DNA of 34,310 nt from DATKZB01 sp035528235 (GTDB taxonomy: Bacteria > Planctomycetota > Phycisphaerae > FEN-1346), in the NCBI GenBank assembly GCA_035528235.1, contig DATKZB010000070.1, positions 1-34,310 on the forward strand, read 5' to 3'. The stretch's first letter is position 1. Every line of letters begins with the position of its first letter. The notes below the pieces were generated by a model. It was not told the origin of the DNA. It saw nothing but the letters and a program-made list of their open reading frames with translations, and made no database searches. The translations under genes and the position numbers were made by a program. Positions 17,238 to 25,964 of the stretch are shown piece after piece.

Positions 17238-18715
17238 TCAAGGGTACGCCCGGCCCGGCGAGGCGTCAAGGCCGCGTTGGCGGAGTGACTCCGGCGGCAG
17301 GCGGACGGCCATGGTCCGGCGGCGCGGCGGCCGTCGGCGATGGCGCGGACCACGAGCGACGCGCCGTGCACGCAATCGCTGGCCGCGAACACGCCCGGAA
17401 CGCTCGTCATCATCTCGCCGTCCACCCGCACGTTGCCGCGCGCGTCGGTCTCAAGGCCCGCCTCGCGGACCAGCGGCCCGTGCTCGACGTGGACGAACCC
17501 CAGGGCCAGCAGCACGAGGTCGGCCGGCAATTCAACCTCCGACCCGGGCACCTCGGCAAACGTCGGACGGCCGCGCGCGTCGCAACCGCCCCACTCGATC
17601 CGCACGCACCGCAAGGCCCGCACGCGGATGTCGAGGCCCAGAAACTCCTTCGTCAGGACGCTCCAGAGCCGCTCGCACCCTTCCTCGTGGCTGCTGCTCG
17701 TCCGCTTGATGACGGGCCACGTGGGCCACGGGCAGTCCGGGCCGCGCGCATCGGGCGGCTCGCTCAGCAGTTCAATCTGCGTGATGGCGCGGGCGCCCTG
17801 GCGTCGGGCGGTGCCGACGCAGTCGGACCCCGTGTCGCCGCCACCGATCACGACGACCTGTTTGCCGGTGGCCAGGATTTCCTGGGCATGAGGAATCTCC
17901 TCACCGGCCGCGCGGCGGTTCTGCTGCACCAGGAAGTCCATGGCGAAGTGGATACCCTCCAGCCCGCGCCCGGGCACCGTCAGGTCGCGCGGGGCCTGGG
18001 CGCCCATCGTCAGGCAGACGGCGTCGAACTTGCTGGCGAGGTGCCGCATCGAGAGGTCGCGGCCGACATCGACGCCGGTCTCGAAGACGACGCCCTCGGC
18101 CCGCATCTGTTCGAGCCGCCGGTCGATGATCCACTTTTCGAGTTTGAAGTCGGGGATGCCGTACCGGAGGATGCCGCCCACGCGGTCGGCCTTCTCGAAG
18201 ACGACCACGTCGTGCCCCGCGCGGGCCAGTTGCTGCGCAGCCGCCAAGCCCGCCGGCCCAGAGCCGACGATGGCCACGCGCCGGCCGCTCCGGGTGGCGG
18301 GCGGCTGCGGCCGGATCCAGCCCTCGCGCCAGCCGCGCTCCACGACCTGGAGTTCCAGGTGCCGGATCGTGACCGGCTCGGCGTTGATGGCGAGCGTGCA
18401 GGCGGCCTCGCAGGGGGCCGGGCACACGCGGCCGGTGATCTCGGGGAAGTTGCCGGTCGCGTGCAGAAACTCCAGGGCCTCGCGCCAGCGGTCGCGGTAG
18501 ACCGTCTCGTTGAACTCGGGTATCCGGTTGGCCAGCGGGCACCCGAACGCGTGGCAGAACGGTATGCCGCAATCCATGCACCGTGCGGCCTGGTCCTGGG
18601 TCTGGGCGGGGGCCAGCAGCCGCTCGATCTCGCGCCAGTCGCGGACGCGTTCCTCGACAGGCCGCTTCGGCGGGTTCTCGCGGGCATGTTCCAGAAATCC
18701 CGTGGGCTTACCCAT
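17238..18715 (-). CDS. gltD: Glutamate synthase small (beta) subunit
   Basis: About 490 residues, the normal length. N-terminal cysteine motifs CMDCGIPFC-HAFGC (46-59) and CPAPCEAAC (98-106) hold the [4Fe-4S] clusters; VAIVGSGPAGLAAAQ (148-161) binds FAD; VVVIGGGDTGSDCVGTA near residue 290 binds NADPH. It passes electrons from NADPH to GltB for making glutamate from glutamine and 2-oxoglutarate. Start ATG 18715 has GAGGAGGTG in front and overlaps the gltB stop. The 3' end chosen here is the TGA in the shifted frame; in the frame as given the gene has no stop before the activator. Its partner gltB is truncated, so this copy may be non-functional or serve another partner. Confidence 0.87.
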
Positions 18716-19187
18716 GGTACACCTCCTCGGTGGCCGAAAGGGTCTCGGCGTCGCGGTCGGCCCGCAGGCGCATCCGGGCGAGGACGTTGCGGTAATCGGT
18801 GGGCATGACCTTGACGAACAGCGGCACCTGGGCCTGCCAGTCGTCGAGGACGGCGGCGGCCCGGGCGCTACCGGTCAGGTCGTGGTGCCGCCGCAGGAGG
18901 GTGTGCAGGCGGTTCTGGTCCTCGTCGATCCAGACGCTCTCGAGGTCGACCATGTCGAGGTTGCAGCGGGTGGCGAAGAGTTCGGCCTCGTCGTAGACGT
19001 AGGCGATTCCGCCGCTCATGCCGGCGGCAAAGTTGTACCCCACCGGGCCCAGCACCACCACCACGCCGTCCGTCATGTACTCGCACCCGTGGTCGCCCAC
19101 GCCCTCGACCACGGCCGTGGCGCCGGAGTTGCGGACGGCGAACCGTTCGCCCAACCTTGTCCACAAGCCCCTTCCGCCTTCGTCCAT
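18708..19187 (-). pseudogene. gltB: 3' remnant of glutamate synthase large subunit
   Basis: Only the end of GltB is left: from GERFAVRNSGATAVVEG (about residue 12 of the open frame) to the native-looking C-terminus EEVYHG, roughly 148 residues of a ~1500-residue protein. This is part of the C-terminal GXGXG beta-helix domain; the amidotransferase, synthase and FMN/Fe-S domains are missing. Similarity stops near base 19153 and the next bases belong to the accessory island. The gene overlaps gltD by 8 bases, as intact gltBD pairs do. The ATG at 19187 is just the first available and has no good ribosome-binding site. Confidence 0.85.
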
Positions 19188-19259
19188 TGTTCGCGCGGGG
19201 GGCGCGGGAGGTCAATGCGGGAAATGAGGGGAGGTGATGGGCGCCACGGGCCGCCTGAA

Positions 19260-19291
19260 ATCGGCGGACACGTATGCCCCGTACCGCCGAT
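19260..19291. repeat. Degenerate AATCGG-type hairpin at island edge
   Basis: ATCGGCGG (19260-19267) pairs with CCGCCGAT (19284-19291) around an ACACGTATGCCCCGTA loop. The GGACAC after the left arm recalls the AATCGGGGACAC repeats at 2062, 3533 and 5494. It lies between the truncated gltB and the first island gene. Confidence 0.45.
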
Positions 19292-19297
19292 AACTTC

Positions 19298-19326
19298 TTT
19301 ACTGGATGGGCGCATCTGGGTACTAT
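19298..19326 (+). promoter_or_regulatory. Possible sigma-70-type promoter of the methyltransferase operon
   Basis: TTTACT (19298-19303) and TACTAT (19321-19326) are 17 bases apart, each matching four of six consensus bases. The start codon of the methyltransferase is at 19377, giving a ~45-base leader. It is weak in consensus but in the right place. Confidence 0.35.
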
Positions 19327-19376
19327 CATGCCCGTGTCCACCGCGAGAGTGACCATCGTTCTGCCGGGAGCCCGTC

Positions 19377-20342
19377 ATGGCTGACATCCGGGCCGTCGAC
19401 CTGTTCTGCGGCGCGGGCGGCAGCAGTTGGGGTGCCCGTGCCGCCGGCGCGGAGATCGTCGCCGGTTTCGACATGTGGGGGCTCGCGGGCAAGGTCTACA
19501 AGGACAACTTCCCGCAGGCCACCTTCCACGAGGGGAAACTCGAAGAACTCGATCTGGACAACGTGGTCGAGGGACTTGGGGAGATCAACCTCATCCTGGC
19601 CTCCCCCGAATGCACCAATCACAGCCCCGCCAAAGGTGACCTGCCGCGCTGTGAGAAGAGCCGCGCAACAGCCTTCCAGGTCATCCGATTTGCCCAGGCC
19701 TTGCAGCCAAGGTGGATTGTCGTCGAGAACGTTGTGAGCATGCGCAACTGGAAGCGGTATGGGGCATTCCTGAAAGGTCTCAAGCAACTGGGCTACAACG
19801 TCTCGCCGCAGGTCCTCAACGCCGCGGATTTTGGCGTTGCCCAGAAGCGCAGGCGGCTGTTCATCCTCTGCGATAGCGAACAAGAGCCGCCTTCTGTTGA
19901 GCCCACCGCACGCAAGTGGAAGACTGCATCGCTTGTTGTCAGCCAGAACGGCGAATACGTCTACTCGCCTCTGCGCACGCAGCGGCGGGCGACCGCGACC
20001 ATCGAGCGGGCCGAGCGTGCCATTGCAGCGCTGGGCAATCAAGAGCCATTCCTGATCGTGTACTACGGCTCTGACGGTGCAGGCGGATGGCAGAGCCTTG
20101 ACGTCCCGCTCCGGACCCTCACGACGTTGGACCGCTTCGCCCATGTAAAGCCCATGGAGTCAGGGCACGTGATGCGCATGCTCCAGGTGCCCGAACTCAA
20201 GGCAGCCATGGGTATGCCAAAGCGATTCCGCCTCGCCCACGGCACGCGGCGCATGCGGGTGAGAATGGTGGGCAATGCTGTGTGCCCGCCGGTGATGCAG
20301 GCGGCAATCGAGGCCGTGCAAGCCAATGCCCACACAAGATGA
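19377..20342 (+). CDS. C5-cytosine DNA methyltransferase
   Basis: 321 residues. Motif I is DLFCGAGGSSWG (8-19), motif IV holds the catalytic Cys79 in SPECTNHS, ENVVS (117-121) is motif VI, QKRRRLFIL is motif VIII and RMVGNAVCPPV is motif X. It transfers a methyl group to cytosine C5 in a short DNA target that cannot be read from sequence. Motif IV reads PEC rather than the classical PPC, as in a side branch of the family. Start ATG 19377 has GGGAG upstream. Its end overlaps the next gene by 17 bases. No classical restriction endonuclease is beside it; the nuclease of the operon is the Vsr-type gene at 23634. Confidence 0.92.
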   Translation: MADIRAVDLFCGAGGSSWGARAAGAEIVAGFDMWGLAGKVYKDNFPQATFHEGKLEELDLDNVVEGLGEINLILASPECTNHSPAKGDLPRCEKSRATAFQVIRFAQALQPRWIVVENVVSMRNWKRYGAFLKGLKQLGYNVSPQVLNAADFGVAQKRRRLFILCDSEQEPPSVEPTARKWKTASLVVSQNGEYVYSPLRTQRRATATIERAERAIAALGNQEPFLIVYYGSDGAGGWQSLDVPLRTLTTLDRFAHVKPMESGHVMRMLQVPELKAAMGMPKRFRLAHGTRRMRVRMVGNAVCPPVMQAAIEAVQANAHTR

Positions 20343-22461
20343 TGCTGCCAGCAAGGGCACCAAGCGATCAGGGCGGGCCAAGATGCGGCCGCGGGCCCGC
20401 CTGATTTCGCTGATTGGCGAAGAACTTATCAGCGACGAGCCCGTGGCCGTTGTTGAGCTCGTGAAGAACGCCTACGACGCTGACGCGACAAGTGTTAGGA
20501 TAGAGTTCTCCGGCAAAAACCCCAATGATCCCGATACGCTCACCATATCCGACGACGGCGAGGGTATGTCTCTCGAGACAGTTCTCGAGGGATGGTTCGA
20601 GCCAGGAACAATCACCAAGAAGAGACGCCAGGGGTCCCCTCGCGGCAGGCTGTATCAGGGGGCCAAAGGTGTTGGTCGTTTTGCGGCCGCAAGGCTTGCT
20701 GCCTCTCTCTATATGGAGACCAAACGGCACAAGGCATCCGAGGGAGTTGCGGTACTGCTGGAGTGGGGCCGATTTGATGACGACAGCTATCTGGACGAAG
20801 TGGAAATCGAGTATCAAGTAGTGCCCTTGCCACAGCTGGTGCATGGGACGGTGCTGACGCTGGTTGATTTGCCTGCGAGGAAACACTGGACGGATGCCGA
20901 CTATTCTTCACTCCACGACAGGCTGTCGCGTCTCATCTCCCCGTTCCACACGGCGGAAGGGAATAACGAAGTCACCGACTTCGACATAGAGCTCCTTATT
21001 CCCGGGCATCCCGATCTGACAGGCAAGGTGGAGCCCCACTCCCTAACGAAGACGCCGAAGTACAAGCTAGCCGGGCACCTTGACGCAGCCGGCTGCTTCT
21101 CAGGAACGCTCGAGATTGAAGGCAGGGAATCCAAACAGTACTCGCTGCGCCGGCTTGGGACGCCCAAGGAGAGGGTCGGGTGCGGGCCGTTCGATGTGGA
21201 GATTCGTGCCTGGGATAGAGACCGCCCCGGCCTCACCCCATATATGTTGGCCTTTGATGAGAGCCTCACGGGGATTCGCCAAATACTTAACCGCTACTGC
21301 GGTGTCAGTATCTATCGCGATGGCTTCCGCGTCCATCCGTATGGCCAGGAGGGGAATGACTGGCTAAGCCTGGATACGCGCAGTCGGCAGACCCCCACTT
21401 TGCGACTGGCCAATAACCAAGTCATTGCGGCCGTTCGAATCTCCAGGGCCGAAAACCCCGAACTCAGGGACCGAACCACAAGGGAGGGCCTAGTCCACAA
21501 TCCCGCGTATGACGTGTTGAGAGAGTGGTTCATTCGGGTCCTGGCTCTTCTGGAGGGCGAACGCTACGACGTCAGGCCCCGGGAAGAAACGGCAGGAGAG
21601 GAGATTACCGCGCTGTTTGAAGTGTTCGACATGACCGAGGTGGTGAAGGAGGCCGACGAAAGGCTGGGCAAGGACCATCCAGTTGCGAAGCTTGTCCGGG
21701 ACAAGGATTTCGAGATCCGTGAGGGCGTTCGGAGACTGCAAGACCACTATTCCCGGGTTATGATGGCTGCAGGCTTTGGCCAATTGATAGACATCGTCGT
21801 TCACGAGATAGGGGCACCTCTCGGCCGTGCCAACCGCGAACTCGCCCAGATGGAAAAAGCCTTGCGCAAGGCGATTCATGACGGCACCGTTCCCAATGTA
21901 AGCGACCGGCTCACCAACATCAAGGCTTGGCTCGAGCAGATAGCCAACCGGCGGGACATGCTGATCCCGAAAACCGCGGGGCGTCGCGGACGCGCCACCA
22001 CTTTCAGTGTTCAGGACGAGATCGAAGGCAACCTCGGCCTCTTCGAAGGCCTCTTGAGCAGGCAGAAGGCAGAGCCGGTTGTTCGGGCACCCAGGAAGCC
22101 GGTTGTAGTGCAGATGTCCAGAGCAGCACTAGGTCAGACCATTGCAAATCTCCTGGACAACGCGATCTACTGGCTGGCGCATCATCATGGAGAAGCCGGG
22201 GGCGGGCGGATAGATATCCGCCTCACCACCCTCAAGCACGGCTTCCGAATAACGGTTGCGGACGATGGTCCAGCAGTTCCCGAAGAGGACAGGGAGCGGG
22301 TTTTTGACATGAACTTCTCGCGCAAGCCTAATGGCATGGGTCTGGGGCTGTATATTGCGCGTCAGGTCATCCAGAATTACGGCCGGCTCGTATACAGGGA
22401 CGACGGGCCGCTTCCAGGTGCGTGTTTTGAGGCCACGTTCGACCACAACGTGGGGCTCTGA
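20326..22461 (+). CDS. Double GHKL ATPase: HSP90/MutL-like N-terminus and histidine-kinase-like C-terminus
   Basis: 711 residues with two ATP-binding GHKL modules. The N-terminal one has ELVKNAYDADA (44-54), DDGEGM (76-81) and GAKGVGRFAAA (112-122), the pattern of HSP90/MutL/MORC-type ATPases. A ~300-residue middle region of beta character has no family I can name. The C-terminal one has an H-box-like IDIVVHEIGAPLG (His493), the N-box LLDNAIYWL (Asn612), DDGPAVPEE and GMGLGLYIARQ, as in sensor kinases. GHKL ATPases of this type are known to be linked with DNA-modification genes. Here it is translated in overlap with the methyltransferase and followed by a receiver-domain gene, so a phosphorelay controlling a defence response is plausible (inference). 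Confidence 0.85.
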   Translation: MPTQDDAASKGTKRSGRAKMRPRARLISLIGEELISDEPVAVVELVKNAYDADATSVRIEFSGKNPNDPDTLTISDDGEGMSLETVLEGWFEPGTITKKRRQGSPRGRLYQGAKGVGRFAAARLAASLYMETKRHKASEGVAVLLEWGRFDDDSYLDEVEIEYQVVPLPQLVHGTVLTLVDLPARKHWTDADYSSLHDRLSRLISPFHTAEGNNEVTDFDIELLIPGHPDLTGKVEPHSLTKTPKYKLAGHLDAAGCFSGTLEIEGRESKQYSLRRLGTPKERVGCGPFDVEIRAWDRDRPGLTPYMLAFDESLTGIRQILNRYCGVSIYRDGFRVHPYGQEGNDWLSLDTRSRQTPTLRLANNQVIAAVRISRAENPELRDRTTREGLVHNPAYDVLREWFIRVLALLEGERYDVRPREETAGEEITALFEVFDMTEVVKEADERLGKDHPVAKLVRDKDFEIREGVRRLQDHYSRVMMAAGFGQLIDIVVHEIGAPLGRANRELAQMEKALRKAIHDGTVPNVSDRLTNIKAWLEQIANRRDMLIPKTAGRRGRATTFSVQDEIEGNLGLFEGLLSRQKAEPVVRAPRKPVVVQMSRAALGQTIANLLDNAIYWLAHHHGEAGGGRIDIRLTTLKHGFRITVADDGPAVPEEDRERVFDMNFSRKPNGMGLGLYIARQVIQNYGRLVYRDDGPLPGACFEATFDHNVGL

Positions 22462-22478
22462 ACAGGGGGGAGGAAGTG

Positions 22479-23615
22479 ATGCGATTGCAGGTGCTTCTTG
22501 TTGAGGATTAGCAAACTGATCTGGCGCAACTCGACCAGGATCTCGGTTCCTTCTTTGAGGCGCTGGGCATTGAGGCAGACGTGCATCCGTGCGGGACGTT
22601 TGAGGAGGCTTATACGCTTACCGAGGCTCCTTCGCGTCGTTTCGACTTGATTGTGTCGGACACCTACAAAGGTGAAGTGGCGAACAGAGATGCGGCCGTC
22701 ATGGCGATGGTGCGGCGCTACCGGGCAGGTCGTTTCTGTCCACTGGTGATCTACAGCAGTAGCGTTATGCCGGCTGACCTCAAGGAGGGGCCTTTTCTTG
22801 TCTGGGCTGACAAGGGCACGGCTGACGATATAGAGCGCGCGATTAGGCAACTGCTTGATACGGGCATTCCGCAACTTTCCCGCGCCCTCCATGACGAACT
22901 CGACGAGACGGCTGGCAGCTACATCTGGGAATTCCTCGAAGAGAACTGGGAACGCTTACAAGCCCACGGCTTTGATCGTCAGGTGTGCGAGCGACTCATT
23001 CGGCGCCGGGCTGCCGTGAGAATTGCGCACATCGTTTGCGAGGGCGGAAGGCAAGCGGCGGTCTCCGAGGCCGACGGCGTGGAGTATTATGTCTATCCCC
23101 CACTCGATCCGAACACACATTACCTCGGCGAGGTCATTAGGAAGAGAGAGAACACCGGCGATCTCCGGGTGATTCTTACGCCCCATTGTCACTTGGATCT
23201 ACATCCCGGACAGGATGCCCCCAGGGCAGAGTCCGTACTCACTGTCAGGACGCGGTCCGCCGCGGAGGTTCTTGGCCAGGATAAGGTGGAACACACACGT
23301 GGTCTTACGGACACTGAACAGAAACACAAGAAACTGAAGGCCTGGGCGACAGTGCCTAGCAGGCAAGCAGTAGGCAAGCCGGAGGGGCGCTTTTGGTACC
23401 TGCCGCACTTCCTGGAAATCCCACATCTGTACTGCGATTTTCAATTAGTGCAGAGCATGCCGTACACTGAACTGTCCGAGGAGTGGGAACCAATCGCGGT
23501 CCTCGCACCACCATTCGCCGAGTCGCTTCAGGCGTGTTTCGCGAGTTACTACAGCTCGGTTGGCTTGCCCGATATCCGCCCCGCGAGCATTGAGACCCTG
23601 CTTGAACCGACGTGA
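22479..23615 (+). pseudogene. Receiver-domain protein interrupted by an in-frame amber codon
   Basis: ATG 22479 follows a strong site (GGGGGGAGG, 5-base spacing) and encodes MRLQVLLVED, the first strand and acidic pair of a response-regulator receiver, but codon 11 (22509-22511) is TAG. The same frame continues to 23615: QTDLAQLDQDLGSFFEALG, the phospho-acceptor Asp61 in IVSDTYKG, VIYSSS and VWADKG, so the receiver is otherwise complete. The remaining ~250 residues (HELDE..., YYVYPPLDPNTHYLGEVI, FWYLPHFLEIPHLYCDFQ) belong to no family I can name. A CAG-to-TAG change is the simplest cause. Without read-through, translation could only restart downstream (for example GTG 22581), losing the acidic pocket. 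The likely partner is the kinase-like C-terminus of the gene before it. Confidence 0.75.
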
Positions 23616-23633
23616 GGTTACATAACTCCGGCC

Positions 23634-24044
23634 ATGGCGGATGTCCTAACAGACGAGCAGCGCCGCTACTGCATGTCCCGCATCAAGGGCAAGGATACGA
23701 AGCCCGAGATGGTGGTGCGCCGACTCGTGCATGCCCTTGGGTATCGGTTCCGACTTCACAGGCGTGACCTGCCCGGATGCCCCGACCTTGTGCTCCCCCG
23801 CCACCGCAAGGTGATCTTCGTCCACGGGTGCTTCTGGCACCGCCATCGCTGCCGGTACGGCCGGCCCATGCCCGCCACGCGGCGGCAGTTCTGGAAGAAG
23901 AAATTCGAAGGCAACAAACAGCGCGACGCCAGGAACCGCCGCGCCCTTCGCCGTTTGGGGTGGGACGTCCTGGTGGTCTGGGAATGCCAGACCAGAAAGC
24001 CCGACAAGCTGATTGACCGCTTGGTGGCCTTTCTCGAAGGCTAG
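23634..24044 (+). CDS. vsr: Very-short-patch-repair (Vsr-type) DNA endonuclease
   Basis: 136 residues, full length for the family. MSRIKGKDTKPE, LPGCPDLVLP and FVHGCFWHRHRC are Vsr hallmarks. By position the catalytic residues are Asp51, His64 and His69, and the zinc site is Cys66, His71, Cys73 and Cys118. Vsr nicks DNA beside T:G mismatches arising from deamination of methyl-cytosine, so it belongs with the C5 methyltransferase at 19377. Relatives in defence islands may act as restriction nucleases instead. The start ATG 23634 is 18 bases after the receiver gene stop, so it is the last gene of the four-gene operon. Confidence 0.93.
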   Translation: MADVLTDEQRRYCMSRIKGKDTKPEMVVRRLVHALGYRFRLHRRDLPGCPDLVLPRHRKVIFVHGCFWHRHRCRYGRPMPATRRQFWKKKFEGNKQRDARNRRALRRLGWDVLVVWECQTRKPDKLIDRLVAFLEG

Positions 24045-24117
24045 GCCCCTTGGGGGAGTCGGCCAGTCCGGGGCGTTCCGTTCATGGGTCCAGGCCTGCT
24101 TGCCGGTGCCGGGTCGG

Positions 24118-24193
24118 GTGTCCCTCACTGTCCGGGGGAAGCCGCAGGGGCGCCCCCCGATGGAGCGCCCCCTTGGCCACGCAAGAGGGACAC
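24118..24193 (-). terminator. Nested inverted repeats downstream of glnA
   Basis: GTGTCCCTC (24118-24126) pairs perfectly with GAGGGACAC (24185-24193), and inside it AGGGGCGC (24146) pairs with GCGCCCCCT (24165) around a short loop. It lies between the convergent ends of vsr and glnA, so it may end transcription of either. No T-run is present. Confidence 0.45.
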
Positions 24194-24219
24194 GACCCTC
24201 TTTTTCCTCACGGACCTCT

Positions 24220-25632
24220 CTAGCAATCGTAGTACAGGTGGAACTCGTACGGGTGCGGCCTCAGGGCCATCGGGCCGAGTTCGTGGACGCGTTTCCACTC
24301 GATCCAGCCCCGGATAAGGTCGTCGGTGAAGACACCGTCGGCCGTCAGGAAGGCGTTGTCGACCTCGAGCGCCGCAATGGCCTCTTCGAGGCTGCCGGGC
24401 GTCTTGGGGTACTTGGCGAGTTCCTCGGCCGTGAGTTCGTAGATGTCGACGTCGAGCGGCGCGCCGGGATCGATCTTGTTCTGGATACCGTCGATGGCGG
24501 CCATGAGCATGGCCGTCCAGGTGAGGTAGCCGTTGGCCGTCGGGTCGGGGCAGCGGAACTCCAGGCGTTTGGCCTTCGGGTTGGCCGAGTACATCGGGAT
24601 GCGGACGGAGGCCGACCGGTTCCGGGCCGACATGACGAGGTTGACGGGGGCCTCGAACCCGGGGACGAGGCGCCGATACGAGTTCGTGGTGGGCGCCGCG
24701 AACGCCAGGATGGCCGGCGCGTGTTTCAGGATGCCGCCGATGGCGTGCAGGCCCATCGGGCTGAGACCCGCGTACCCGCTGCCGGCGAAGAGCGGCTCGC
24801 CGCCCTTCCACAGCGAGAAGTGCGAGTGCATGCCCGAGCCGTTGTCCTCGAACACCGGCTTGGCCATGAACGTGACCGTTTTGCCGTTGCGTTTGGCGAC
24901 GTTCTTGATGACGTACTTGTACCACATGAAATGGTCGGCCATTTTGACCAGCGGCCCGTACTTCATGTCGATCTCGGCCTGGCCGGCGGTGGCCACCTCG
25001 TGGTGGTGCGCCTCGATCGCGATGCCCAGTTTCCGCAACTCGTGCACCATCTCGCCGCGCAGGTCGTGGTACGTGTCGGTCGGGCTGACGGGGAAGTACC
25101 CGCCCTTGAAACTCGGCTTGTACCCGAGGTTCGGTTCCTCGAACCGGGCCGTGTTCCAGGCGCCCTCGACCGAATCGATGCGGTACATGCCCGTATGTTG
25201 GTTCTGCTCGTACCGGACCTCGTCAAAGATGAAGAACTCCGGCTCCGGCCCGATGTAACACGTGTCGGCCAGGCCGGTCTTCTTCAGGAACGCCTCGCCC
25301 TTGCGGGCGACGTGCCGGGGGTCGCGGGTGTACTGTTCGCGCGTGACCGGGTCGACGACGTCGGCGATGACGCTGACGGTCGGCCGGGCGAAAAACGGGT
25401 CCACGCAAACCGTCGACGGGTCGGGCACGGCCATCATGTCCGACACGTGGATGCTCTGCCAGCCGCGGATCGAGGAGCCATCGAACCCCACGCCCTCCTC
25501 GAACGTCTCGTCGTCCCACGTGTCCACCGGAAACGTGCAGTGCTGCCACGTGCCCAGGAGGTCGGTGAACTTCAGGTCCACCATCTCGGCGCCGTGCTCC
25601 TTGGCGTAGTCAAAGAAGTGCTTCGGGTTCAT
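24220..25632 (-). CDS. glnA: Glutamine synthetase, type I
   Basis: 470 residues, the normal length for GSI. It makes glutamine from glutamate, ammonia and ATP in the cytosol as a dodecamer. VGFDGSSIRGW (catalytic-loop Asp), GPEPEFFIFDE (metal-binding Glu), the ammonium/ATP-site DNGSGMHSHFSLW, PTTNSYRRLVPGFEAPVN and RSASVRIP are all present. Tyr398 in DIYELTAEE sits where Tyr397 of E. coli GS is adenylylated, so covalent control is possible. Start ATG 25632 has GGAGAAGGGA upstream. Transcription should come from the sigma-54 promoter at 25693-25708. The gltBD remnant lies beyond the accessory island, so glnA and gltBD were probably once neighbours. Confidence 0.97.
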   Translation of the reverse strand: MNPKHFFDYAKEHGAEMVDLKFTDLLGTWQHCTFPVDTWDDETFEEGVGFDGSSIRGWQSIHVSDMMAVPDPSTVCVDPFFARPTVSVIADVVDPVTREQYTRDPRHVARKGEAFLKKTGLADTCYIGPEPEFFIFDEVRYEQNQHTGMYRIDSVEGAWNTARFEEPNLGYKPSFKGGYFPVSPTDTYHDLRGEMVHELRKLGIAIEAHHHEVATAGQAEIDMKYGPLVKMADHFMWYKYVIKNVAKRNGKTVTFMAKPVFEDNGSGMHSHFSLWKGGEPLFAGSGYAGLSPMGLHAIGGILKHAPAILAFAAPTTNSYRRLVPGFEAPVNLVMSARNRSASVRIPMYSANPKAKRLEFRCPDPTANGYLTWTAMLMAAIDGIQNKIDPGAPLDVDIYELTAEELAKYPKTPGSLEEAIAALEVDNAFLTADGVFTDDLIRGWIEWKRVHELGPMALRPHPYEFHLYYDC

Positions 25633-25692
25633 GTGTCCCTTCTCCTTTCAGGCGGTGCGCTTCTAGCGCACCTGCGTGGCCACCCATTCTAC

Positions 25693-25708
25693 AGCAACGC
25701 GCGTGCCA
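25693..25708 (-). promoter_or_regulatory. Sigma-54 (-24/-12) promoter of glnA
   Basis: Reading leftwards: TGGCACGCGCGTTGCT, a perfect -24/-12 element. It predicts a start near 25682 and a ~50-base leader before ATG 25632. Sigma-54 control of glnA is well known in other bacteria. Confidence 0.9.
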
Positions 25709-25785
25709 ATATTGCGGACAAGACGTAAGTCATTGTATTTCTGAGGCTTACCCGTCCGTTCCACAAGGCGTCTCGCAGGCCATAT

Positions 25786-25801
25786 CCTACCAGTTGGTAG
25801 G
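25786..25801. promoter_or_regulatory. Operator 1 upstream of glnA (CCTAC-N6-GTAGG)
   Basis: CCTACCAGTTGGTAGG, a near-perfect palindrome centred about 112 bases upstream of the predicted glnA start. It is one of three copies of the same 16-base pattern and lies where a sigma-54 activator would bind. Confidence 0.7.
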
Positions 25802-25816
25802 ACGCTCGCACCAAAT

Positions 25817-25832
25817 CCTACGTCGTGGTAGG
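25817..25832. promoter_or_regulatory. Operator 2 upstream of glnA (CCTAC-N6-GTAGG)
   Basis: CCTACGTCGTGGTAGG, 31 bases (about three helical turns) centre to centre from operator 1, so dimers would bind on the same face of the DNA. Confidence 0.7.
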
Positions 25833-25964
25833 TCTGGTGTCAAGGCCGGCCTAGCCGATGGCCTCGGTGCCGGTCTCGCCCGTGCGGGGGCACGCCCAAG
25901 CCAACACCTGTCCCGACAACCTCAATTGGCATGCCAAAGGGCGTAAAGTGCCGGAGAACTGTCC

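Noticed and set aside
22581..23615. GTG 22581 as the natural start of the receiver gene
   Set aside because: It removes the first receiver strand and acidic pair, while ATG 22479 has a strong ribosome-binding site and encodes exactly those residues up to the amber codon.
24045..24219. A leftover of the 5' part of gltB on the far side of the island
   Set aside because: All frames were read and none resembles GltB.
25922..25937. Second sigma-54-like element (leftward TGGCATGCCAATTGAG) 300 bases upstream of glnA
   Set aside because: The -12 part reads TTGA instead of TTGC, so the invariant GC is lost; the bases are explained by the palindrome TTGGCATGCCAA. The perfect element at 25693-25708 is much better placed.
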